Below are positions 1 to 7,498 of a stretch of 64,000 bases of DNA, piece after piece. This stretch comes from an uncultured Verrucomicrobiota bacterium (GTDB taxonomy: Bacteria; Verrucomicrobiota; Verrucomicrobiia; Opitutales; Intestinicryptomonadaceae). Under the pieces are notes generated by a model. It was given only the letters and a program-made list of their open reading frames with translations. It made no database searches and had not been told where the DNA came from. The DNA is taken from NCBI GenBank assembly GCA_949293415.1, contig CASFDK010000043.1, forward strand, positions 150,047-214,046. The letters are read 5' to 3'. Both the position numbers and the translations under genes were made by a program. Every line of letters starts with the position of its first letter. The first letter of the stretch is position 1.

Positions 1-1462
1 TCTGGAGTTTGTTGATTAGCGGCTCGGAACATTCGAACGAACCCGCCATTTCAGCGGCAGTGCGGAGCGCAAGACCTTCGATGTTTTCGGGGCGAAGCTC
101 GAAGTCCGCGGGAAGCCCGCTCAGCTCCAGAAATCTAAAGCCGTGGTAGGTAAAAATCGGCTCCCACACAAAGGGCTTGCCGTTCGAAATGTAGATGTCG
201 GTCGATTCCGCCGAACGGTAGTTTTCGGTGCGGAAAGAACCGTCTTTGTTCAGAATTTCGGCGCAGCGCACTTTTATCGCCGTGCCCGACGGCAGAGAGG
301 GGAAATTCAGCCGCTCGATACCCGCAAAATTCTGCCCGAAATCTACAATGAACACGCCCTCTCCCGTCTTGCGAATCGACACGGGCTTGAAGATGTCGGT
401 ACAGCGAATCGGTTCGCAGCGGCGCGGCTCGATAAGCGGCTGCGGTTTGCGCGGCTCGGCGGCGGGTTTGCCCCACGAGGAGTCGTCGAAATCGGCGCAT
501 GTCCACGCGCCGAACTCGCGGCGGGAATCGTATTTTTCGCCGTTGTAAATGTCGGCTTCGAGGCGCGCACCGTAGGAATATTTCCACGAGTCGTCGCTTA
601 CCAGAATTTCGACCGTACCGTCGGCGTACTCCACTTCGAGCTGCGCAATGAAATCGGGCTTGTAGTTTTTGAGCGAAGATTTCGCCTTGAGCTGGTAGCA
701 CCATGCCTGTATCCCGCAATACCAGCCGTCGGCAAGCTCGACACCGATTGCGTTTGCACCGCGCTTGAGGTTTTTCGAAACGTCGTAGGTAGTCGCCTGT
801 ACGCGGATGGAATACTCAGTCCACCCCGCGACCCAGTAGTCGTCGCCGATTTTTTCGGAATTGATATGCGCCTTGACTATGCCTCTGCTCGCAATGTAAA
901 GACGCGCCTTTTTCACATCCTTTTTCAGCTCGAAATTCTTTCTGAAATACGTCGGCGGAACATTGCGGTACGGCAGAACGCCCCGACGTTCCTGAAAGTC
1001 GAAAGCCCTGTCTTTGGGCTGCGGCACCTCGGACGACGCGAGCCAGTTACCGCGCCAGTCGGCGGAGTCAAGTCCCGCCTCAAAACTGTTTACCGCCGAC
1101 CACGCGCTGCACTTGCCGTCGCCGTCCCAATAGCGGACTTTCCAAAAAAGTTTTTCGCGCGAAGCCACTTTTTTGGGATATTCCACCTTTACGTTTTGGT
1201 CGGACACCACTTTGCCCGAATCCCACACGAGCGAATCCGCCGCCATCGAAGAATCCCTCGCAACCAGAATTTGGTACGCCGTTTGCCGACCCGCAGGCAA
1301 CCGCCAAGAAAACGACAAGTCCTCGAGCGCGTAGCCGAGCGGATTCGTGAAGAACTCGCCCACGGTCAAATTCGTCGGTGCGGACGCGTTCGAAAAGAAC
1401 GAAGCGCATGCCGCAAGAGACAGCGATACCGCCGCGATTGTAGTTTTAAGTATTTTCCCCAT
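1..1462 (-). CDS. alpha-L-rhamnosidase (GH78), N-terminal part, cut by window edge
   Basis: Open from an ATG at 1460-1462 on the minus strand to base 1 without a stop; about 487 residues are visible. GH78 enzymes release terminal alpha-L-rhamnose from plant glycans, glycosides and rhamnogalacturonan. The start MGKILKTTIAAVSLSLAAC looks like a secretion signal with a lipobox-like SLAAC (Cys19), so the enzyme may be a lipoprotein. Next come fibronectin/beta-sandwich regions typical of the Bac_rhamnosid N-terminal domains. The segment VFIVDFGQNFAGIERL matches the conserved DFGQN(M/F)AG motif of the family, and the protein leaves the window at CSEPLINKLQ, just before the alpha/alpha-barrel catalytic domain. 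The catalytic acids therefore lie outside the window. A nearby secreted beta-mannosidase also suggests glycan foraging. Family assignment is from motif recognition; the substrate is unknown. Confidence 0.85.
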   Translation of the reverse strand, partial: MGKILKTTIAAVSLSLAACASFFSNASAPTNLTVGEFFTNPLGYALEDLSFSWRLPAGRQTAYQILVARDSSMAADSLVWDSGKVVSDQNVKVEYPKKVASREKLFWKVRYWDGDGKCSAWSAVNSFEAGLDSADWRGNWLASSEVPQPKDRAFDFQERRGVLPYRNVPPTYFRKNFELKKDVKKARLYIASRGIVKAHINSEKIGDDYWVAGWTEYSIRVQATTYDVSKNLKRGANAIGVELADGWYCGIQAWCYQLKAKSSLKNYKPDFIAQLEVEYADGTVEILVSDDSWKYSYGARLEADIYNGEKYDSRREFGAWTCADFDDSSWGKPAAEPRKPQPLIEPRRCEPIRCTDIFKPVSIRKTGEGVFIVDFGQNFAGIERLNFPSLPSGTAIKVRCAEILNKDGSFRTENYRSAESTDIYISNGKPFVWEPIFTYHGFRFLELSGLPADFELRPENIEGLALRTAAEMAGSFECSEPLINKLQ

Positions 1463-1600
1463 ATAGATGCTTATTGATTCAACAAGATTCAAACTTTATA
1501 AGAATTATAAATAGCGTATACCGTCAATCAAATTCAACAACCTCGGGCGAATCGGACGAAATTCCTTGCCAAATAACCGAGTGGAAAATATTCATAACCT

Positions 1601-2065
1601 ATGAATAAATTGGGATTTGTCCTTTTCATGGCTCCGATGTTGCTTCTTTTTGCGGGATGCGTCTGCAACAGGTTCAAGGTTGTTGATGCCGAAACCGATA
1701 GTCCCATTGCGAATGCCAAACTGAGCGTTTCAAAAAACGGGATGTTCATCCCCCCGCCCGTTCGAAACTACACGGCGTATACCGACGAAAACGGCGAGTT
1801 TTCCGCATACTCTATGTTTGGCGCAAATGTCGTAATCCGCGCCGCCGGCTACGCCCCGCAATACGGACTGGATGCCGCGCACGACCCGAAATATCTCGAA
1901 AAACTCGGGCTGAAAAAATCGGACTTGTATCGCACAAAAACCGTCGTCCTCCCCAACGGCGGAAACACGACCGTAACCGAAAAAAATCCGCAGATGCTCG
2001 GCGAAATCGACCGACTTGAGCACCTCTACCCTCTGTATAAAGAGGAAGCTTCCGACAAAAAATAA
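1601..2065 (+). CDS. small lipoprotein with carboxypeptidase-regulatory-like (Ig-fold) domain
   Basis: 154 residues. The first 20 residues form a lipoprotein signal: a hydrophobic stretch ending in LLFAGC, with Cys20 as the lipidation site. Residues 25-95 read like a carboxypeptidase-regulatory/peptidase-associated beta-sandwich: VVDAETDSPIANAKLSVS, then TDENGEFSAY and a strand ending VVIRAAGY. This is the pattern of domains that decorate surface proteins in Bacteroidetes and Verrucomicrobia. It stands alone between the rhamnosidase and ddh and is followed within 5 bases by a hairpin terminator. No enzymatic motif is seen. A cell-envelope role is likely, but no specific function can be given. 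Confidence 0.7.
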   Translation: MNKLGFVLFMAPMLLLFAGCVCNRFKVVDAETDSPIANAKLSVSKNGMFIPPPVRNYTAYTDENGEFSAYSMFGANVVIRAAGYAPQYGLDAAHDPKYLEKLGLKKSDLYRTKTVVLPNGGNTTVTEKNPQMLGEIDRLEHLYPLYKEEASDKK

Positions 2066-2069
2066 AAAA

Positions 2070-2095
2070 AAGACCGCATTCGAAAACGCGGTCTT
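2070..2095. terminator. bidirectional intrinsic terminator
   Basis: An 8-bp perfect stem (AAGACCGC / GCGGTCTT) with a 10-base loop lies between the convergent lipoprotein and ddh genes. An A-run precedes it on the plus strand, which gives a U-run for the minus-strand ddh transcript. Confidence 0.75.
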
Positions 2096-2119
2096 CCGAA
2101 AATTTCCCGCAGCCTAAAA

Positions 2120-3106
2120 CTACAACATCGTTGCGCGGAGCTCTTCGCCGCTCTTTGCGCTCAGATACGCGGGCGCGATGTCGAAGACGGTTTTGCAGCC
2201 GCTCTGACCCTCTTTGTCGAGCCTGTACGCCGCCCTTGCATAGGCTAGCAACACGCACGAAGTAAATTCGGGGTTCGAATCGAGCTTGAGACTGTATTCG
2301 ATGATGTGGCTGTTTTCGCCGTTCGCGCCCGTCTTGCCGCAGCGGAGAACGAAGCCGCCGTGCGGAATTGCGCTGTGATTTTCGGCAAATTCTTCGTCGC
2401 CGATAAAGTGTACGATTGTGTCGTAGTCGGCGAAATAGTTGGGCATTTCCTTGATTTGACGTTCGACCTCTGCGGCATTCGCGCCCTCCTCCAAGACAAC
2501 AAAACATTCGCGGGTATGCTTCTGGCGCGTGGTGAGGTCTGGATTCTTTCCGCTTCTTACCGCGTCCAAAGCCGATTGCACGGGAATTGTGTACTGCTTT
2601 GCGTTTTTCACGCCCTTGATGCGCCGAACTGCGTCGGAGTGCCCTTGGCTTACGCCCTTGCCCCAGAACGTGTAGTCTTTGCCGTCGGTCAGGATTGCGT
2701 TGGCGTACATTCTGTTGAGCGAGAACAATCCGGGGTCCCACCCAACCGAAATTATCGCGACTTTTCCCGCGGCTTTCGCCGATTTGTCGACCGCCGCAAA
2801 GTGCTCGGGGATTTTCGCATGGGTGTCGAAGCTGTCGATTACGTTGAACATCTTCGCATATTCGGGAGTCTGCCTGGGGAGATCGGTTGCGCTTCCGCCG
2901 CAGATTACCATAACGTCGATTTTGTCCTTCCACTGCGCGATTTCGCCCACGCCCGCGACCGCCGCCGTGGGGGTAAAAATCTTGAGGCTTTCGGGATTTC
3001 TCCGCGTAAAGACCGCCGCCAATTCCATATCGGGATTCTGGCGGACGGCGCATTCAACGCCCCTGCCCAAGTTCCCATATCCGATGATACCGATTCTAAT
3101 ACTCAT
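2120..3106 (-). CDS. ddh: meso-diaminopimelate D-dehydrogenase
   Basis: 328 residues, the usual family length (about 320-330). The enzyme reductively aminates L-2-amino-6-oxopimelate (from tetrahydrodipicolinate) to meso-diaminopimelate with NADPH and ammonia in the cytoplasm, feeding lysine and peptidoglycan synthesis in one step. A Rossmann nucleotide-binding loop GYGNLGRG is at 9-16. The characteristic Ddh segments are all present: DSFDTHAKIPEHF, SVGWDPGLFSLNR, FWGKGVSQGHSDAVRRI and PHGGFVLR. It stands alone between a terminator and the Sel1 gene. A second route to the same product is encoded by dapL at 58638-59882, which is unusual. The start is the first ATG, with no strong Shine-Dalgarno. 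Confidence 0.93.
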   Translation of the reverse strand: MSIRIGIIGYGNLGRGVECAVRQNPDMELAAVFTRRNPESLKIFTPTAAVAGVGEIAQWKDKIDVMVICGGSATDLPRQTPEYAKMFNVIDSFDTHAKIPEHFAAVDKSAKAAGKVAIISVGWDPGLFSLNRMYANAILTDGKDYTFWGKGVSQGHSDAVRRIKGVKNAKQYTIPVQSALDAVRSGKNPDLTTRQKHTRECFVVLEEGANAAEVERQIKEMPNYFADYDTIVHFIGDEEFAENHSAIPHGGFVLRCGKTGANGENSHIIEYSLKLDSNPEFTSCVLLAYARAAYRLDKEGQSGCKTVFDIAPAYLSAKSGEELRATML

Positions 3107-3239
3107 AAAACGGGCGGAATAATTGCCCGATTTTTCCCGAAATTCAATATTTAATTCTCGCCCGCAAACGGAAAATACAACTCAACTCTCGGCGGGTTTC
3201 CCAGACTTTCCGTCTCGGTTCTAATCTATGCCAGTCCCT

Positions 3240-4001
3240 TTATTTTTTGTAAACACCCATAAGTTTGTTTGCCGTATCTACCGCTTTCGATTTTTCGTCG
3301 TCGGAAAGTTCGGCCATAAGACGTCCGACGACCGATTTTGCACGCTCGTCTCCGTAGGTCCACGCGCAACAATACCATGCCATCGCAAGAACCCTGTCTT
3401 TTTTTACTCCGTCGCCGTTGTAATAGCAACAGGCAAGATTATATTGCGCCATCGAATTGCCTTGATCTGCGGCAACCGTATACCACGCCACAGCCTTTTG
3501 CGGATTTTTCTCCACATATATGCCTCGCTCGTAATAGACTCCGAGAGTGTATTGTGCCGTTGAAAAACCGTTTTTTGCCGACTTTTCCAAAAGCTCCAAG
3601 GATTTTTTTTCGTCTTTTTGCGTGCCGATTCCCTCCCGATAGTAAACGCCCAAATTGTACTGTGCGGCGGGCAACCCGCTTTCCGCCGCCGTTTTGCACC
3701 ATTTGAACGCTTCGGTGTGGTTCTTTTCTATTCCCGTTCCGTTTTCATAACAACAGCCCAAGTTAAATTGGGCTTCGGGAATGCCGTTTCCCGCCGCCAT
3801 TTTGTACCATTTCACGGCTTCACGCATATCGACAGGAACGCCTTTACCGAAATTGTAGCGCGTACCCATATCGTACTGCGCCCAAGCATCGCCGTTTTCG
3901 GCTTTTGCCTTTACGGAGTCGAATGAAGCTTTTTCCGCTGAGAATGCGCACAGAGCCGAACAGATTGAAACAATGCAAAATATAAAAAAAACAAACCTCA
4001 T
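3240..4001 (-). CDS. secreted Sel1-like (tetratricopeptide-type) repeat protein
   Basis: 253 residues with an N-terminal signal peptide (hydrophobic 3-20, likely cleavage after CAFSA). Five 36-residue Sel1-like repeats begin near residues 40, 77, 113, 149 and 185. Each has the pattern AQYNLGxxYxxGxGVxKDxxxAxxWYxxAAxxG. Sel1 repeats are alpha-solenoid protein-binding scaffolds, often periplasmic or outer-membrane in Gram-negatives. It lies 54 bases downstream of the 49-aa membrane peptide gene of the ATP-grasp locus on the same strand, so cotranscription is possible but unproven. No catalytic domain is visible; the partner is unknown. Confidence 0.85.
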   Translation of the reverse strand: MRFVFFIFCIVSICSALCAFSAEKASFDSVKAKAENGDAWAQYDMGTRYNFGKGVPVDMREAVKWYKMAAGNGIPEAQFNLGCCYENGTGIEKNHTEAFKWCKTAAESGLPAAQYNLGVYYREGIGTQKDEKKSLELLEKSAKNGFSTAQYTLGVYYERGIYVEKNPQKAVAWYTVAADQGNSMAQYNLACCYYNGDGVKKDRVLAMAWYCCAWTYGDERAKSVVGRLMAELSDDEKSKAVDTANKLMGVYKK

Positions 4002-4055
4002 TTGAATTTAACCTTTTATAGCACGCTAAAACAGTCCGCACAACAAGTCAAGACG

Positions 4056-4205
4056 CTATTCTGTTATAAATGTCGGCGTTGTGATTGCCGCTATTTTTTC
4101 GGCAGTCAGCAACGAGTTGCAAACCGTCTTGAACAGCAGCAACACCGCCGCCGCAAACACTGCGGCACACACCACTGCGCAAACAATGTTTCTTCCGCGT
4201 TTCAT
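4056..4205 (-). CDS. 49-aa single-pass membrane peptide, translationally coupled to the ATP-grasp ligase
   Basis: The ATG (4203-4205) overlaps the TGA of the ATP-grasp gene in an ATGA arrangement, which argues for translational coupling and selects this start over longer upstream ATGs inside the ligase. The peptide starts MKRGRN, then has a hydrophobic membrane segment at about residues 7-26 (IVCAVVCAAVFAAAVLLLF) and a short polar tail ending FITE. The positive N-terminus predicts N-in topology. Three cysteines fall in or near the membrane segment. The family is not recognised. In this setting it could be an immunity, export-helper or membrane-tethering peptide for the modified product, or simply a small membrane protein. 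A role is inferred only from coupling. Confidence 0.5.
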   Translation of the reverse strand: MKRGRNIVCAVVCAAVFAAAVLLLFKTVCNSLLTAEKIAAITTPTFITE

Positions 4206-5119
4206 CGGCAGGCATTGTGCTTTTTTACGATTTCGTTCGCCACAAAACCGAGTATTCCCAACTTGTTTTGCGGGTCGAGCCAGCCCCATTGCCCGTTGGG
4301 ATTTACTTCGAGAAATATCAGCTTACCGTCTTTGCGAAGGAAGTCGAAGCGTCCGAAATCAAGTCCCACTTCGTTCATATATGCGGTTATCGAAGAGCGT
4401 TCGCTCGGCGAGAGTTCGAATTGACGCCAAGTCATATTCGGGTCGAACGGCTGTGTCTTGCGGTAGTCGTCGCCGTCGAAGTCGGCGCGGTTCAGTTCGA
4501 ACGCGAACATCTCGCCGTTGACGTACAAGACCGTCGCGTCGGAATCGGCTTCGACCCTGCGCTGTAAAAACCACGGAAACTGCGGGTCGAGCCGCGCGGT
4601 GTCCACCTTTTTTACGAACAGGATTTTGCCGCCGCCCATCGGCACTTGGGTTAGGGTTTTTGCAACCCATTCGCCCTCCTCCAGTTCCTGCGGAAATTTT
4701 CCGCGCACAATGTGCCACTGCGGAACTTCGAAATACTTTTTGGCAAGCGTCATCTGCGTGTGTTTGTAAAGCTCGAATTTCGGCGGATGAACAAGCGAAA
4801 GACGATTCTCGAAGTGGAAGCGGTGGTACATATCGCGCCACAAATTCTCGACTTCGTTGCGGCACCAGTTTTCGAACGAACCGCCCGCGGGAATGTCGAG
4901 CATTTCGAAGAACATCGGCTTGCGCACATACATACAGGCGGCGTTCTCGGATGTCAAAATTTTGCCGTCGGGCGACTGCGCGGCGAAGCCGTTCGAGGAG
5001 AAATCCCAGTCATACTGCCGCCACTTGTCGATGTCGAAACGGAAGACTTCGATGTCTTTCAGGAAAGGCATCAACCAGTCGGAAGTTATGTCCTGCGAGC
5101 AAGTAAATAATACTAACAT
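4202..5119 (-). CDS. ATP-grasp peptide ligase, graspetide synthetase (MvdD/GwsG-like)
   Basis: 305 residues, typical of ATP-grasp ribosomal-peptide maturases, which use ATP to link Asp/Glu side chains to Ser/Thr/Lys of a precursor core (omega-esters or amides). The N-terminus MLVLFTCSQDITSDWLMPFL followed by FRFDIDKW matches the pre-ATP-grasp domain of this group (pattern 'S.D.T.D....L....' then 'R.D.D'). The central WVAKTL (Lys154), LQRRVEADSD (185-194) and VNGEMFAFE (200-208) correspond to the nucleotide-binding lysine and central sheet. The diagnostic Mg/ATP motif FLEVNPNGQWGWLD lies at 269-282. Upstream by 51 bases is a 72-aa precursor-like gene, and downstream is a coupled 49-aa membrane gene. 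The start has no Shine-Dalgarno and follows a T8 terminator tail, so expression is probably kept low. Could also modify another small molecule, but the NPNGQW motif favours peptides. Confidence 0.82.
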   Translation of the reverse strand: MLVLFTCSQDITSDWLMPFLKDIEVFRFDIDKWRQYDWDFSSNGFAAQSPDGKILTSENAACMYVRKPMFFEMLDIPAGGSFENWCRNEVENLWRDMYHRFHFENRLSLVHPPKFELYKHTQMTLAKKYFEVPQWHIVRGKFPQELEEGEWVAKTLTQVPMGGGKILFVKKVDTARLDPQFPWFLQRRVEADSDATVLYVNGEMFAFELNRADFDGDDYRKTQPFDPNMTWRQFELSPSERSSITAYMNEVGLDFGRFDFLRKDGKLIFLEVNPNGQWGWLDPQNKLGILGFVANEIVKKHNACR

Positions 5120-5122
5120 ATC

Positions 5123-5160
5123 GAAAAAAAAGAGCTTCCCGTGGGAGAGCGGGAAGCTCC
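5123..5160 (-). terminator. intrinsic terminator / attenuator between peptide and ATP-grasp genes
   Basis: On the minus strand, GGAGCTTCCCG, an 8-base loop, CGGGAAGCTC and then eight Ts. The hairpin is nearly perfect and G/C-rich. It starts 10 bases after the precursor-like stop codon and its T-run ends 4 bases before the ATP-grasp ATG, so it replaces the ribosome-binding region. Read-through would be needed to express the ligase, giving excess precursor over enzyme, a common RiPP arrangement. Confidence 0.8.
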
Positions 5161-5170
5161 ATGGGTTTAA

Positions 5171-5389
5171 TTAACGCCAGTCGTCAACAGTCGATTGACC
5201 ACCAGAACCAGGAATAAAACAAAACGAACCATTAAGTCCCATCTTCAAGTTAAAATCTTCCTGCGAAGAAACGGTTTCAATGCACGCGGAATTGTCCGTT
5301 GTGTCTGTTGCCTGCGGGGCGACTACGTCCGCCACGTCGGCAGGTGAAAGCAGCGAAGCCGCCGCGATTGTTGTTGTGGATATGATCAT
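5171..5389 (-). CDS. 72-aa candidate RiPP (graspetide) precursor peptide
   Basis: ATG at 5387-5389 with a good Shine-Dalgarno-like AAGGA 6-10 bases upstream, which is rare in this window. The N-terminal half is an acidic, Ala/Val/Thr-rich leader-like segment (MIISTTTIAAASLLSPADVA, then DVVAPQ). The C-terminal third (about 49-72) is Gly/Ser-rich and ends GSGGQSTVDDWR, placing Ser/Thr donors next to two Asp acceptors, the layout a graspetide ligase needs. It lies directly upstream of the ATP-grasp gene with a terminator between. There is one Cys in each half (36, 57). It matches no precursor family that I recognise. The alternative is an ordinary small secreted peptide, because the N-terminus is hydrophobic although it lacks basic residues. 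Confidence 0.6.
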   Translation of the reverse strand: MIISTTTIAAASLLSPADVADVVAPQATDTTDNSACIETVSSQEDFNLKMGLNGSFCFIPGSGGQSTVDDWR

Positions 5390-5414
5390 ATTTTTTCCTT
5401 GTTTTTATCGTTTC

Positions 5415-5443
5415 GGCTCAAGCACTGTGTTTGAACCTTTATA
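5415..5443 (-). promoter_or_regulatory. putative promoter -10 and 5' leader hairpin of the precursor-like gene
   Basis: On the minus strand, TATAAA at 5443-5438 is a good -10; the -35 is weak. It is followed at once by a 7-bp inverted repeat (GGTTCAA / TTGAGCC, one G-U pair) at 5437-5415 with further CAC/GTG pairing inside. The transcript would start in or just before the hairpin, giving a stabilised 5' end about 45 bases before the ATG. Visible as sequence only; function inferred. Confidence 0.4.
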
Positions 5444-5493
5444 CATACGTTTTCGCAAAAAGAAAAAATATCTTCCTTCCGTTCGAAATTTTT

Positions 5494-5522
5494 TTGACAA
5501 AAATTTTCTTCGGACATTTATT
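5494..5522 (+). promoter_or_regulatory. putative sigma-70-type promoter of the kinase operon (leaderless)
   Basis: TTGACA at 5494-5499, a 17-base spacer, then TTTATT at 5517-5522. The expected start site, near 5529, is only about 2 bases before the kinase ATG at 5531, so the mRNA would be essentially leaderless. This fits the lack of a Shine-Dalgarno there. Confidence 0.5.
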
Positions 5523-5530
5523 GCGACATT

Positions 5531-7498
5531 ATGTGTCAAATTTTGATTGTTTCAAACTATAAGCTCATACGGAAAATCGGCGAAGGCGGTTTCGGCGCGG
5601 TATGGTTGGCGCAAAATCTTTCTGACGGCTCTACTCTCGCGCTGAAGGAGATTTTCTCGCCGAGCAAATCGGGGCACGAACGCAAAGCCCTCGAACAATA
5701 TGCAAAGCTTTCAACTCGTGGCAATCCTGACAAATCCGCGCCGATTGACGGAGTAATCCCGATTCTCGACGTCTTCGAGGAGAACGGCAAACTTTACTAT
5801 ACAATGCCGCTTTCCGACGGAACGAATCCCGACGCCGAACCAACCGATTCCGATTGGCAGCCGTTGACGCTCGAATGGCTCATAAAAAACAGGCGTACCG
5901 CGCCGAGCTGGTTTTCGGCAAAGGAAATTGCGGCAATAATGTTGCCGATTTTCGAAACGGTCGAAAAACTGAACACCCAAGGGCTCATCCACCGCGACAT
6001 CAAGCCCGCAAACATTCTGTTTTTCAAGGGCAAACCCTGCCTTGCCGACATCGGGCTTATGACTGTAGACAGGCTTTCGGCAAGTTCGGCAGGTACGCCC
6101 GATTTTCGGTCGCCCTCTTGGTATGTGAACGGCAATCCCGATATGTGGGGGTGTGCCGCCACAATGTTCTGCCTGATGACGGGCAATCCGCCCGACTTGA
6201 TGGGACGCGGCGCGTATATGTGGCAACCGTGCGGCAAAGATAATATGACGTTCGGCAATGTCGTAATCTGGGGCAGTTTCAACAACATCGTAAACCGCGC
6301 AACTGCGGAAAAGCCCAACGACAGATATTTGCGTTTTTCCGACTTAATCGCCGATGTACGTAATGTCGCCGACGGGAAGAAAATTATAAATGTAGAGGCA
6401 AAGCAAAATCCGCAACGCCGTCCTTTGCGCGCGATAATCGCGGGAGCTTCTATTTCGGCGGCGGTGCTTCTTTCAGCCGTACTTTTGTGGCTACATTTTT
6501 CGGGCAGCGAGGTTGCGGATTCCGCCGCTGCCCCCGCAGCCCAACCGAAAGCGTCGGCGGAAAAAAGCCTCAACGATATGACGCGGCAGGAGCTTGTCGA
6601 ACGCTGTAATAACCTTGCCGTCGAAATACAAAATTCTTCAAACGACAAAAAAATATTGACCCTTTTTGAAAAATTGGTCGAAGCCTCCGTAAAGGTCACC
6701 CCCTGCAGTCTCGGAGCCGAGGTTAATGTCGTACCCTTTTTAATCGCGGATTCCAAGGGGATGAATCCGATTCCCGTAATGGAAAAGGCGCGATATGCCG
6801 CCAAAAGAACGGGAAAAACCGATATCGTGGCAAAAATCGACCGTTCGCTCGATATCTTCGAGCCGCACTACTACAGAAATGTATTGACCAAGCAGGAAAG
6901 AGAAAAACTGGTCTTGAACTTGGTCGCAAAAATCGGGGATAAAAATTCGACTCCGCAGGAAGTCGTGGATGCCTTCGACAGGATAACATCAATAAACATC
7001 GGATATCTTATGAGCCAGCGGAAAGGTTTCAGCTATTCAATGATGGGCAGTTACTTGAAAGATATGGGTGTCGTGGATATCGATTCGGTTTTCGAAAAAG
7101 CCGAAGAGGCATTCGCAAAATTGGGAGACAAAAAAAGGGTCGAGGCGGTAAAGGAAGGGTATTTTTCTTATTTCGCAAGTCTCAGAGAATCGGAAAAAAA
7201 GTCGAAATTCGGGGAGCTGTATTCGAAAATAGAAAACCGAAAATCGACGCCGCACGAAGTGCAAAAGGCATTTGAAAGAATGGTAGCCGGCAGTTGCGCG
7301 GGCGGAAACTTGAACGGTTGGGCATACAGGTTTGTCGATACCGTATGCCAAATGCTCGAAAAAACGGACGGCTTCAATGCCGATTCGTTCTTCGAAAGGG
7401 TGGAAAAATCCTATCTTGAAATCGGCGACGAACAAAGGGCAAAAGAAATTCAAAATCTGCGGAAGATTTACAAAGAAAAAACGAAAGCATTTGTATGA
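5531..7498 (+). CDS. membrane-anchored Ser/Thr protein kinase with three-repeat C-terminal sensor-like region
   Basis: 655 residues. A Hanks-type kinase domain spans about 10-280. It has the glycine loop GEGGFGAVW (17-25), ATP-anchoring Lys39 in ALKE, catalytic loop HRDIKPAN (154-161) and a metal-binding DIG at 173-175 in place of DFG. The activation segment GTPDFRSPSW lacks the usual APE glutamate. A single membrane segment lies at about 300-323, then an Ala/Pro-rich linker, then an all-helical outer region. That region appears to hold three degenerate repeats: VMEKARYAAKRTGKTDIVAK (416-435), VFEKAEEAFAKLGDKKRVEA (520-539) and FFERVEKSYLEIGDEQRAKE (620-639). Its stop overlaps the ATG of the sigma factor gene (ATGA), so the two are coupled. 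It is likely a transmembrane kinase acting with that sigma factor; substrate and signal are unknown. Confidence 0.88.
   Translation: MCQILIVSNYKLIRKIGEGGFGAVWLAQNLSDGSTLALKEIFSPSKSGHERKALEQYAKLSTRGNPDKSAPIDGVIPILDVFEENGKLYYTMPLSDGTNPDAEPTDSDWQPLTLEWLIKNRRTAPSWFSAKEIAAIMLPIFETVEKLNTQGLIHRDIKPANILFFKGKPCLADIGLMTVDRLSASSAGTPDFRSPSWYVNGNPDMWGCAATMFCLMTGNPPDLMGRGAYMWQPCGKDNMTFGNVVIWGSFNNIVNRATAEKPNDRYLRFSDLIADVRNVADGKKIINVEAKQNPQRRPLRAIIAGASISAAVLLSAVLLWLHFSGSEVADSAAAPAAQPKASAEKSLNDMTRQELVERCNNLAVEIQNSSNDKKILTLFEKLVEASVKVTPCSLGAEVNVVPFLIADSKGMNPIPVMEKARYAAKRTGKTDIVAKIDRSLDIFEPHYYRNVLTKQEREKLVLNLVAKIGDKNSTPQEVVDAFDRITSINIGYLMSQRKGFSYSMMGSYLKDMGVVDIDSVFEKAEEAFAKLGDKKRVEAVKEGYFSYFASLRESEKKSKFGELYSKIENRKSTPHEVQKAFERMVAGSCAGGNLNGWAYRFVDTVCQMLEKTDGFNADSFFERVEKSYLEIGDEQRAKEIQNLRKIYKEKTKAFV

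Noticed and set aside
143..1477. Long plus-strand reading frame opposite the rhamnosidase
   Set aside because: Arg/Val-rich sequence with no domain; it is the antisense shadow of the minus-strand GH78 gene, whose conserved motifs read cleanly.
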